From positions 1-64,000 of the forward strand of contig JBAZBK010000008.1 in the NCBI GenBank assembly GCA_041671505.1: DNA of 64,000 nucleotides, given 5' to 3'. The translations under genes and the position numbers were made by a program. This stretch comes from JACPDH01 sp041671505. Its GTDB lineage: Bacteria; Acidobacteriota; Thermoanaerobaculia; Gp7-AA8. The notes beneath the pieces are model-generated. The model worked only from the letters and a program-made list of their open reading frames with translations, was not told the DNA's origin and made no database searches. This document shows, one piece after another, positions 19,312 to 27,431 of this stretch; within the stretch, counting starts at the first letter, position 1; the number at the start of each line of letters is the position of its first letter.

Positions 19312-19905
19312 CTACCTCGCCAGCTTCGACAGTGCCGACCGGAGCAGCTTCGAAAACTCGACGTCGTCGCCTAACGCTTCGCGCGACGCCTTGACCGCAC
19401 CTTCGGCGACCGAGGGCTTGTAACCGAGATTCACGAGAGCTGAAACGGCGTCGTCCCCGGTCGTCGAGCGGACGGGGAGCGGAGACTTCGATTCCGGCGC
19501 GACCCCGAACGCGAGCTTGTCGCGAAGCTCGAGACAGAGGCGTTCCGAGGTCTTCTTGCCGACCCCCGGGATCGACGAGAGTCGGCGCACATCACCCGTG
19601 GCGACCGCGGCGGCGAGCTCGTGGACTGCGATGCCCGAGAGGATCACCTGCGCGAGACGCGGGCCGATGCCCGAGATCGCGATCAGCTTCTCGAACGTGA
19701 TCTTCTCTTCGCCTGTCGAGAAGCCGTAGAGCGCGAGCGCGTCTTCGCGGACGTGCATGTGGATCTGCAGCGTGGCGATCTTCGTCCCTTCGAGCTTGTA
19801 GTAGGTCGAAAGCGGAATATTGACGAGATACCCGACGCCCCCCGCCAGGATCACGACGCGGTCGGGTTCGAGAGACTGGATGGGACCTTCGAGGTAGCCG
19901 ATCAT
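19312..19905 (-). CDS. ruvA: Holliday junction branch migration protein RuvA
   Basis: A 198-residue DNA-binding subunit of the RuvAB branch-migration complex. The N-terminal OB-fold begins 'MIGYLEGPI' and ends near 'MHVREDALALYGF'. Two helix-hairpin-helix motifs follow: 'ISGIGPRLAQVILSG' (about 80-94) and 'IPGVGKKTSERLCLELRDKL' (about 114-133). Domain III at the C terminus ('DAVSALVNLGYKPSVAEGAV') would contact RuvB. There is no Shine-Dalgarno: the heptamer arm TCAATTC ends three bases before the ATG. The element at 19909-20016 separates it from cysS. ruvB and ruvC are not in the window. Confidence 0.97.
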   Translation of the reverse strand: MIGYLEGPIQSLEPDRVVILAGGVGYLVNIPLSTYYKLEGTKIATLQIHMHVREDALALYGFSTGEEKITFEKLIAISGIGPRLAQVILSGIAVHELAAAVATGDVRRLSSIPGVGKKTSERLCLELRDKLAFGVAPESKSPLPVRSTTGDDAVSALVNLGYKPSVAEGAVKASREALGDDVEFSKLLRSALSKLAR

Positions 19906-19908
19906 TTT

Positions 19909-20016
19909 GAATTGAGAATTGAGAATTGAGAATTGAGAGATCAGAGACGGGTGGGGTTGACGCGTCGTGCGCGCTTCCACTATCTCTCAATTCTCAATTT
20001 TCGATTCTCAATTCCG
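19909..20016. repeat. Palindromic element with GAATTGA heptamer arms
   Basis: Left arm: four copies of GAATTGA then GAGATCA (19909-19943). Right arm, reverse complement: GAATTGA, GAATCGA, AAATTGA, GAATTGA, GAGATAG (19982-20016). A 38-bp unique spacer lies between. The element fills the gap exactly, from the base after the cysS stop codon to three bases before the ruvA start codon. Confidence 0.88.
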
Positions 20017-21417
20017 CTACTTCCTCCTCCACCGCGTCCCCGCCGCCGTGTCCTCGAGAATGATTCCTGCGGTCAGCAGCTCGTCCCTCAGCCGGTCGGA
20101 CTCCTTGAAGTCCTTTCGCTTGCGGGCGTCGACGCGCGCCTGGATCATCGCTTCGATGTCGGCGTCGAGGACGACGGCGTCGCGGCGGACGATGTCGAGG
20201 ACGAGGTCGGCGCGCTCGAGTGCGGCGCGAAGCTCTCGCGCGTCGTACGGGGCGAGCTCGCCCTTGTCGGCGGCGGTGTTGGCCTCCCGGATCATCGTGA
20301 AGAGCGCGCCGAGGGCCGCGGCGGTGTTGAGGTCGTCGTCGAGCCCGTCTTCGAACTCGCGGAGGAACTTCTGCGCGATTTCCAGGCCGCGTGTAGCCGG
20401 ACGGTCGTCGGCGCCCGCGACGATCTCGTCGAGGCGGATCGCGAACGATTCGATCCGCGCGAGCGCGCTCTTCGCGTCGTCGAGGCTGTGCTGCGTGAAG
20501 TTGAGCTTCGTCCGGTGAGGCACGGCGAGAAGCGCGTAGCGGATCTCGAGCGCGCTGCTCCCCTGCGAGATCAGGTCAGGGAGCGTGAAGAAGTTCCCGG
20601 CCGACTTCGACATCTTCGCGTCGTCGACGACGAGGTGCTCGCCGTGGATCCAGAAGCGGACGAATGGCTTGCCTGTCGCCCCTTCGCTCTGCGCCACTTC
20701 GTTCTCGTGGTGCGGGAAGATGAGGTCGACCGCTCCGGTGTGGATGTCGAACGTCTCCCCGAGGTACTTCATCGCCATCGCGGAGCACTCGATGTGCCAG
20801 CCGGGGCGGCCTTCGCCGATTTCGGTCTGCCAGGAGGGCTCGCCCTCCTTCTTCGCTTTCCAGAGGACGAAGTCGCGCGCGTCTTCTTTCTCGTACTCGT
20901 CGTTCTCGACGCGGCTGAGCGAGCTCTCCGGCGCCAGCTCGACCTGCGAGAGCTTGCCGTAGCCGGGAAGGGTGGCGATGCGGAAATAGGTCGAACCGTC
21001 GGCCTCGTAGGTGTGGCCGCGGGCGTCGAGCTTCTTCACGATGTCGATCATCTCGGGGATGTGGTCGGTCGCCTTCGGGTAGATGTCGGCGCGGCGGATC
21101 CGGAGCGTGTCGAGATTCTGGAAGAAGATCTCGGTGTAGGGGGCGGTGAAGGTGAAGATGTCGACACCCTTCTTCGCCGCGTCGCGGATGATCTTGTCCT
21201 CGATGTCGGTCACGTTCATGACCATCGTGACCTTCATCCCCTTCCACTCGAGGAAGCGGCGGAGGAGATCGGCCCAGAGGAACGTCCGGAGGTTCCCGAT
21301 GTGAACGACGTTGTAGACCGTCGGACCGCAGCAGTACATCCTCGCGTGGCCCGGTTCGAGCGGCGTGAAGGTTTCCTGCTTGCGTGTCAGCGTGTTGAAG
21401 AGCCTGAGGTCCGACAT
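20017..21417 (-). CDS. cysS: Cysteinyl-tRNA synthetase
   Basis: A 466-residue class I aminoacyl-tRNA synthetase that charges tRNA-Cys. The HIGH motif is 'HIGN' in 'CGPTVYNVVHIGNLRTF' (about 27-43), and KMSKS is intact in 'DDAKMSKSAGNF' (about 265). The zinc ligands are present as Cys in 'CGPTVY', Cys in 'WHIECSAM', and His in 'FPHHENEVAQSE'. Length is normal (460-480). No Shine-Dalgarno is evident; TAACCT lies 9 nt before the ATG, consistent with a leaderless or near-leaderless transcript. Confidence 0.98.
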   Translation of the reverse strand: MSDLRLFNTLTRKQETFTPLEPGHARMYCCGPTVYNVVHIGNLRTFLWADLLRRFLEWKGMKVTMVMNVTDIEDKIIRDAAKKGVDIFTFTAPYTEIFFQNLDTLRIRRADIYPKATDHIPEMIDIVKKLDARGHTYEADGSTYFRIATLPGYGKLSQVELAPESSLSRVENDEYEKEDARDFVLWKAKKEGEPSWQTEIGEGRPGWHIECSAMAMKYLGETFDIHTGAVDLIFPHHENEVAQSEGATGKPFVRFWIHGEHLVVDDAKMSKSAGNFFTLPDLISQGSSALEIRYALLAVPHRTKLNFTQHSLDDAKSALARIESFAIRLDEIVAGADDRPATRGLEIAQKFLREFEDGLDDDLNTAAALGALFTMIREANTAADKGELAPYDARELRAALERADLVLDIVRRDAVVLDADIEAMIQARVDARKRKDFKESDRLRDELLTAGIILEDTAAGTRWRRK

Positions 21418-21469
21418 GATCGGGCGAGGTTAGCGGCGCCGGGGGGAAGGGTCAAGGCCGGGCAAGGGT

Positions 21470-21645
21470 GGGGTCAGGCCCGACGGCCCGAGATCGACGT
21501 CAGGAAAATTGAAGTTGGAAGTGAGAACGTTGAATTGTGAACCCAGAAAAGAAGCCGTTCAGGCCTTTCTGGATTCACAATTCAACGTTCTCACGTCTAA
21601 CTTCAGCTTTTCCTTCGCCAATGCGATCCCATCAGGTCTGACCCC
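21470..21645. repeat. Palindromic element, GGGGTCAG ends with six-heptamer arms
   Basis: A 176-bp imperfect palindrome. Outer ends are GGGGTCAG (21470-21477) and CTGACCCC (21638-21645). Inner arms are six heptamers: left GAAGTTG, GAAGTGA, GAACGTT, GAATTGT, GAACCCA, GAAAAGA; right GAAGTTA, GACGTGA, GAACGTT, GAATTGT, GAATCCA, GAAAGGC. This is the same heptamer series as the element at 7779-7932, so the two are copies of one family with different ends. Confidence 0.85.
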
Positions 21646-21653
21646 GAAGCTCC

Positions 21654-22229
21654 TCAGCCCGCCGCTTCGTACGCTCGCTTCACGATCGCGATCAGTTTCG
21701 CGTCGACCTCGTCGGGTGAACTGAGGGGCACGACGTACTGGCACATGCCGCCGGGAGGGAGCGCCTTGACGCGAGGGTCCTTCACCTCGTCCTTGAGGTT
21801 GAGCCCCAGCTCGAAGCGGTCGTTGGTCTTTGGCCCGAGCATCGCGAACTGCTTCTTCCGCCGGAGCGAGACGTAGCCCTTCTTCGGGGCGATCTCGAAC
21901 TCGCCGAAGCCGGCGATCTCCGCCATCAGCTTCTCGTGGATCGGGCGCTGGTGCTCCTTCTTCCCCGAGTAGATCTCGCTCAGCACATCGTCGGTGGAGG
22001 CTCCCGCCGCCTTCGCTGCGCTCGCGCCGTCCGACTCGCGCGCCACGTGCGTGAGCGTGTTCGCGTCGCCGTGGCCGAGCCCGTAGCTTTCCATCAGCCA
22101 CGCGCGGATCTCTCCATGTTTCGCTTTTCCGCACTTCGCAATCGCCGAGCGCAGCTGCGCGAGCGTCGTTCCGGTCTTCTTCTCGATGTTCGCGATCTGC
22201 GTCGCGACTGCCTTGTCCAGGTCTGCCAT
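21654..22229 (-). CDS. DUF4287/DUF5655 domain protein
   Basis: A 191-residue soluble protein. The N-terminal DUF4287 region (about 5-70) contains 'IANIEKKTGTTLAQLRSAI' and 'EIRAWLMESYGLGHGDANTL'. The C-terminal DUF5655 region (about 75-188) contains 'IHEKLMAEIAGFGEFEIAPK' and the repeated 'KKGYVSLRRKKQFAML', ending in the predicted substrate-like 'DRFELGLNLKD'. Both domains are of unknown function; the pairing is common in bacteria. The stop codon lies 9 bp from the palindromic element. Confidence 0.9.
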   Translation of the reverse strand: MADLDKAVATQIANIEKKTGTTLAQLRSAIAKCGKAKHGEIRAWLMESYGLGHGDANTLTHVARESDGASAAKAAGASTDDVLSEIYSGKKEHQRPIHEKLMAEIAGFGEFEIAPKKGYVSLRRKKQFAMLGPKTNDRFELGLNLKDEVKDPRVKALPPGGMCQYVVPLSSPDEVDAKLIAIVKRAYEAAG

Positions 22230-22272
22230 CGCGTCCTCCGGTTTTCGTGTTTTCGCCGTGCGCTCCGCCGCG

Positions 22273-22638
22273 TCAGCTCGCGGTGGCGGGTTTCGGCGCA
22301 GTGCCGTATCGCTGCGTTGCCCACCCGACGACTGCGCCGAGAATGCTTCCCGGCAGCATGATCTCGAAGTAGTAGTGATTCCCGCTCGCGTCGGGCATTG
22401 CGGCTATGCCGTAAGCGAGCAGCAGCCCGACGGCGAGGCCGAATGCGATCCCCGCAGGAACCGAATGCACTTTGCGCGCGAACCAGCCGGCCGCGATCCC
22501 GGCGATCATCCCCTTGATCGTCGAGCCGATGACGATCTCGATGATCATCGGCCTTACAGCAGGCGTGAACCACGCGGTCAGGCCGTCGAAAATACCGAGG
22601 AAACCTCCCAGCAGCAGTCCCAGTAGCACCTTGTTCAT
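22273..22638 (-). CDS. Small integral membrane protein, unknown function
   Basis: A 121-residue protein with glycine-rich hydrophobic helices at about residues 3-22, 29-52, 60-82 and 93-110, arranged like glycine-zipper channel or scaffold proteins. GAGGAG lies 6 bp before the ATG. Nothing beyond topology can be said. It stands between the kinase gene and the DUF4287 gene on the same strand. Confidence 0.75.
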   Translation of the reverse strand: MNKVLLGLLLGGFLGIFDGLTAWFTPAVRPMIIEIVIGSTIKGMIAGIAAGWFARKVHSVPAGIAFGLAVGLLLAYGIAAMPDASGNHYYFEIMLPGSILGAVVGWATQRYGTAPKPATAS

Positions 22639-22724
22639 CGTGTCTCCTCTTTCTATGTGTTCCGTCGATTCGGGTTCAATCCTTCTATTCAACGATCGCG
22701 GCGTTTCCTTTAACCGGTTCCGGG

Positions 22725-23734
<1,010 letters not shown>

Positions 23735-23735
<1 letters not shown>

Positions 23736-24472
23736 CACGGATCGATCCCCAGGACGGCGCGCGCCTCGGCGCGGAACTCCTCGTCCGAGGCGGTCATCTC
23801 ACGGAGGGTCTCGAGGACGATCGCGCGAAAGCGTCGTCGCGCGGCCGCGAGGTTGTTCGTAACGGTCGTCTCCGCGATGCCGAGCGACGCCGCGATCTCG
23901 CGATACGTGGGCCTCGTCGCGCCGTCTTCGAGATCGAATGTCTCGAACACGAGGAACTGTTGCGCGCGGCCCGACTCGCAGAGCTCGGCGCACAATCGCT
24001 CGACGCACGCGCCGAAGAGGCTTCGGACCCACTCGCGGTGCAGCAGCTCCTCAGGGTCAGGTCTGCTGGATGCGACTCTCGCAAGCTCGGCCTCGGCCGC
24101 GTCGAAGTCGAGCGCCACGGCGGCGCCCCCTCGTTTGAGCCTCGCCGCGCCCTTGAGCTCGTTCGACGCGAAGCGATCGAGGAGCAGCCGGAGAAACGTG
24201 CGAAAGCCCGCGCGTGACGGGTCGAAGGAGGAGAGTGTTTCCCGTTCGAGCGCGAGCGCGAAGAATCCCTGGATCAGGTCCTTCGCGTCTTCGTTCGAGC
24301 GGTTCCACTTGATCCGGACGTACTTGTACAGCGGCTTCCAGTAGAGCGAGACGAGTCGCTCGCACCCCCGCGCGCGCGTTTCTGTGTCGTCGCTCCGGAG
24401 CGAGTCGATCACGCTCAGTCGCGTCGCGGGGAAGCGCGCGTCACGGCCTCCGATTTCGGTGTCGCGGTCCAT
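23735..24472 (-). CDS. Sigma-70 family (ECF-like) factor paired with kinase
   Basis: A 245-residue sigma factor of the type found beside Ser/Thr kinases in Acidobacteria and Planctomycetes (ECF43-like; the group assignment is inference). Region 2: 'VSLYWKPLYKYVRIKWNRS' and 'EDAKDLIQGFFALALE'. Region 4: 'PTYREIAASLGIAETTVTNN' (about 193-212). The middle part is longer than in minimal ECFs. No anti-sigma gene is adjacent. A minus-strand TATCAT (24492-24497) about 20 nt before the ATG is a plausible -10. Confidence 0.9.
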
Positions 24473-24498
24473 AGTCAGCCGGCTTGGACGAATGATAC

Positions 24499-24577
24499 GG
24501 GAACTTCGGGGTCACACCTGGAAACCCGATGTTGCGGGTCGGGAACTTCCGGTTTTCAGGTGTGACCCCGAAGTTCC
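24499..24577. repeat. Palindrome GGAACTTCGGGGTCACACCTG between divergent genes
   Basis: Left arm 24499-24526 and right arm 24551-24577 pair over about 26 bp with one or two mismatches. Each contains GGGGTCA, as at the ends of the element at 21470-21645. A third GGGAACTTC copy at 24541 is internal. It separates the divergent sigma-factor and btpA genes and overlaps the area where both promoters must lie. It lacks heptamer arms. Confidence 0.8.
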
Positions 24578-24595
24578 ACGCCTTATCATGGCGGT

Positions 24596-25405
24596 ATGCT
24601 CGATCACGCTTCGTTCCGCGCCCGATTCGGAGAGATGCCGGTGTTCGGCATGGTTCATCTGCTGGCGCTGCCGGGAGCACCGCTCTTTGGCGGATCGATC
24701 GCCGAGGTAATCGACCGCGCCGTCGGGGATGCGAAGGCGATTGCCGATGGTGGGGCGGCGGGGATCGTGATCGAAAACTTCGGCGACAAGCCGTTCGGCA
24801 AGACGATCGGAGCCGAGACGATCGCGGCGATGTCGCGCGTCATCGGCGAGATCGCGCGCGAGGTGACGATTCCGTTCGGCGTCAATGCACTGCGGAGCGA
24901 CGGGCTGTCGGCGCTCGCGATCGCGGTAGCGACAGGCGCCGCGTTCATTCGGATCAACGTCCACTCCGGCGCGATGCTGACCGACCAGGGTTTGATCGAA
25001 GGTGACGCGGCGTCGGTGCTCCGGCGCAGGCACGAGCTCGGAGCGGATGCCGTTGCGATCTTCGCCGATCACCTCGTGAAGCACGCGGTGCCGCTGGAGG
25101 AGGTCGACGCCGCCCAGTCGGCGAAGGATCTTCGCTACCGGGGGCTCGCCGACGCGATCATCGGAAGCGGCGCGGAAACCGGAGGAGAGGCTGACCCGAA
25201 GCGCTTTGCGCTGCTGCGGACCGCTGTTCCCGACGCGCCGCTCGTGGTCGGCTCGGGGCTGACCGCCGCGAACGCGCGGCGCTACAAGGGGCTCATCGAC
25301 GGAGCGATCGTCGGTACGTCGCTGAAGCGGAACGGCGACCTCGCGGCGTCGGTCGATCCGGCGCGCGTGCGCCAGGTCGTCGAAGCCGTCGCGGCGCTCC
25401 GCTGA
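24596..25405 (+). CDS. BtpA/SgcQ family TIM-barrel protein
   Basis: A 269-residue soluble protein of the BtpA/SgcQ family, a TIM barrel first known from a cyanobacterial photosystem I biogenesis factor but common in non-phototrophs, where a phosphosugar- or nucleotide-related role is suspected. Signature segments: 'FGMVHLLALPGAPLFGG' at the start, 'GGAAGIVIENFGDKPF' (about 54-69), 'IPFGVNALRSDG', 'FIRINVHSGAMLTDQG', and the C-terminal phosphate-site-like 'VGSGLTAANARRY' and 'GAIVGTSLK'. No strong Shine-Dalgarno; TTATCA lies 7 nt upstream of the ATG. The true function here is unknown. Confidence 0.92.
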   Translation: MLDHASFRARFGEMPVFGMVHLLALPGAPLFGGSIAEVIDRAVGDAKAIADGGAAGIVIENFGDKPFGKTIGAETIAAMSRVIGEIAREVTIPFGVNALRSDGLSALAIAVATGAAFIRINVHSGAMLTDQGLIEGDAASVLRRRHELGADAVAIFADHLVKHAVPLEEVDAAQSAKDLRYRGLADAIIGSGAETGGEADPKRFALLRTAVPDAPLVVGSGLTAANARRYKGLIDGAIVGTSLKRNGDLAASVDPARVRQVVEAVAALR

Positions 25406-25437
25406 CGGCCGTATCCGGCGTCGCCCGCCCTCTCCTG

Positions 25438-25443
25438 TAGAAT
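25438..25443 (+). promoter_or_regulatory. -10 box of sdaAB, probable leaderless transcript
   Basis: TAGAAT ends eight bases before the GTG at 25452, so transcription would start at or within two bases of the start codon. No Shine-Dalgarno exists between them and no -35 is evident. Confidence 0.5.
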
Positions 25444-25451
25444 TGCCGCAC

Positions 25452-26129
25452 GTGAGAACAGACCGCAAGATACCGATCCTCGACGTGATGGGGCCGGTGA
25501 TGGTCGGGCCGTCGAGCTCGCACACGGCGGGCACCGCCCGTCTCGGCCGCGTTGCGCACGAGATCCTCGACGAGGATCCGCTGATACTCCGGTTCTACCT
25601 CCACCCTCCGCTCGAGCGTACCTTTCGCGGCCACGGCTCCGACTTTGCCCTCGTCGGCGGGGCCCTCGGGCTCGACGTTCACGATCCCCGCATCCCCGAG
25701 GCGATCCGCATCGCGGAGCAGATGGGAGTCGACGTCGATTTCGTCGAGGAGGATCTCGGCGACGTGCATCCGAACACGGTACGCATCGTCGCGAAGGGAG
25801 CGAATCGCGAGGTCGAGGTCGTCGGCTCGTCGATCGGAGGCGCGGCGATCGAGGTCTTCCGAATCAACGGTTTCTCGACGCGCTACAAAGGCGACTCGCC
25901 GACGCTGCTCCTCTTCTACCGCGACCGGATCGGGATGATCCACCAGGTTGCGGAAGCGATTGCGCGGGAAGGGATCAACATCGCGTCGCTTTCGTGCTCG
26001 CGCAAGGAGCGGGGGAAGGATGCGTTCATGCAAGTCGACGTCGATTCCCCCTTGTCGCACGAGGGGATCGCGAGAATCCTCGCGCTGGACGAGATGGATG
26101 ATGCGAGGTACCTGGACCGGATCCCGTAG
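25452..26129 (+). CDS. sdaAB: L-serine ammonia-lyase beta subunit
   Basis: A 225-residue subunit of the two-chain [4Fe-4S] L-serine dehydratase that converts serine to pyruvate and ammonia. The family signature 'GPVMVGPSSSHTAGTARLGR' is at about residues 14-33, and a C-terminal ACT domain ('GMIHQVAEAIAREGINIASL') at about 155-222. I chose GTG at 25452 as start; TTG at 25443 overlaps the -10 box and is unlikely. The partner sdaAA follows after an intervening heptamer palindrome of about 180 bp. Confidence 0.95.
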   Translation: MRTDRKIPILDVMGPVMVGPSSSHTAGTARLGRVAHEILDEDPLILRFYLHPPLERTFRGHGSDFALVGGALGLDVHDPRIPEAIRIAEQMGVDVDFVEEDLGDVHPNTVRIVAKGANREVEVVGSSIGGAAIEVFRINGFSTRYKGDSPTLLLFYRDRIGMIHQVAEAIAREGINIASLSCSRKERGKDAFMQVDVDSPLSHEGIARILALDEMDDARYLDRIP

Positions 26130-26130
26130 T

Positions 26131-26312
26131 GAGAAATTGAAAATTGAAAATTGAAAATTGGAAATGAAGAAACAGATCGAATTCCCGCTCCGCGTCGAAC
26201 TTAGTGCGCGTTTGGTCCCGGGCGCCTCCGACACTCGGCTGGCGGGACGTAGAACGCACGTCGCGCCGCACTACTTACTCTTTCAATTTTCAATGTTCAA
26301 TTTTCAATTCCG
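26131..26312. repeat. Palindromic element with AAATTGA heptamer arms inside the sda operon
   Basis: Left arm (26131-26172): AAATTGA copies, AAATTGG, AAATGAA, GAAACAG. Right arm (26279-26312), reverse complement: GAATTGA, AAATTGA, ACATTGA, AAATTGA, AAGAGTA. The roughly 105-bp interior is unique GC-rich sequence. It lies between the two subunit genes of the same enzyme, starting directly after the sdaAB stop codon. Confidence 0.88.
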
Positions 26313-26327
26313 CAAGGCGGAGCAACC

Positions 26328-27272
26328 ATGATCTCGAGCTTCAACGAACTACTGGCGGCCGGCGAAGGCCTCGATCTCGCGCAGGTCCTGCTCGACTCCG
26401 ACGCGGAGGAGAGCGGGTTCACGCAGCAGCAGATTCTCGACGCGCTGACGAAGCGGCGCGAGGTGATGTGGGAGTGCGTGCGCCGCGGTAAGGCGAACGC
26501 GGGACTCTCGATGGGCAAGCTCGTCGGCGGCGAGGCGATGGCGATGGCCGTCGCGTTCGAGTCGGGTAACACCTTCCTCGATCCGCTTACCGTCAAGACG
26601 ATGATCTATTCGCTCGCGGTGATGGACGAGAACTCGCGGATGGGAGTCATCGTCGCCGCCCCAACAGCCGGCGCAGGCGGCGTCGTTCCCGGCATGCTTC
26701 TGGCCCTGGAAGAAGAGCGAAAGGTCGCGCCGGAAACCACGATCCGCGGGCTCGTGGTCGCGGGAGGCGTGGGCTCGCTCGTCTCGCTCAAGGCGAACAT
26801 CTCGGGGGCTGCGGGCGGCTGCCAGAACGAGGTCGGCGTGGCGACCGCGATGGGCGCCGCGGCGATCGCTTACATGATGGGCGGCACCACGCGCCAGTGC
26901 GTTCAGGCGGGAGCCCTCGCGCTGAAGAACGTTCTCGGGCTCGTCTGCGATCCGGTCGGCGGGCTCGTCGAGGTCCCGTGCGTGAAGCGGAACTCGTTCT
27001 ACGCCGTACACGGCCTAACGGCCGCGCAGCTCGCGCTCGCGGGGGTCGAGTCGATCATTCCGATGGACGAGATCATCGACGCGATGGTGCGCATCGGTCG
27101 CGCGCTGCCGCGCGGCTTGAAGGAGACCGCCGAGGGGGGGCTCGCGATGACTCCCACAGGTTGCGCGATTGCGGAGCGGATCAAGGGCGAGGCGAACGAC
27201 AAGCGTCAGGCCGCCGCGGACGAGCGGGAGCGGGTGGCGGCGGAACGGAAGGCGGCGCGGGGCGAGGGCTAG
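26328..27272 (+). CDS. sdaAA: L-serine ammonia-lyase alpha subunit
   Basis: A 314-residue iron-sulfur subunit. The three cluster cysteines are visible in 'AAGGCQNEVGVA' (about 165), 'GLVCDPVGGLVEVPC' (about 206 and 217). Upstream, 'PTAGAGGVVPGML' (about 105-117) is the expected serine-binding glycine region. GGCGGAGC precedes the ATG. The C-terminal tail of about 25 charged residues (Lys/Arg/Glu/Ala) is longer than in the typical 290-residue family member. Its expression must read through the palindrome at 26131-26312 or use a promoter in it. Confidence 0.95.
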   Translation: MISSFNELLAAGEGLDLAQVLLDSDAEESGFTQQQILDALTKRREVMWECVRRGKANAGLSMGKLVGGEAMAMAVAFESGNTFLDPLTVKTMIYSLAVMDENSRMGVIVAAPTAGAGGVVPGMLLALEEERKVAPETTIRGLVVAGGVGSLVSLKANISGAAGGCQNEVGVATAMGAAAIAYMMGGTTRQCVQAGALALKNVLGLVCDPVGGLVEVPCVKRNSFYAVHGLTAAQLALAGVESIIPMDEIIDAMVRIGRALPRGLKETAEGGLAMTPTGCAIAERIKGEANDKRQAAADERERVAAERKAARGEG

Positions 27273-27274
27273 AC

Positions 27275-27424
27275 GGAATTGAAAATTGAAAATTGAAAAT
27301 TGAAAATTGAAAAACGAGCCAAGACGCACCGGCCCATTGGCGTGAATACCGTGCAACGGGAGCCCAGGGTACCCACCACCACACTCCACTTTTTCAATTT
27401 CTAATTTTCAATTTTCAATTCCGT
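27275..27424. repeat. Palindromic element with GAATTGA/AAATTGA heptamer arms
   Basis: Both arms begin ACGGAATTGAAAATTGA. The left (27275-27316) continues with five heptamers; the right (27390-27424) with four, one reading AAATTAG. The 73-bp interior is unique. It occupies the gap between the convergent sdaAA and GWxTD/VWFA genes and could act as a bidirectional terminator. Confidence 0.88.
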
Positions 27425-27431
27425 AGCTCCG

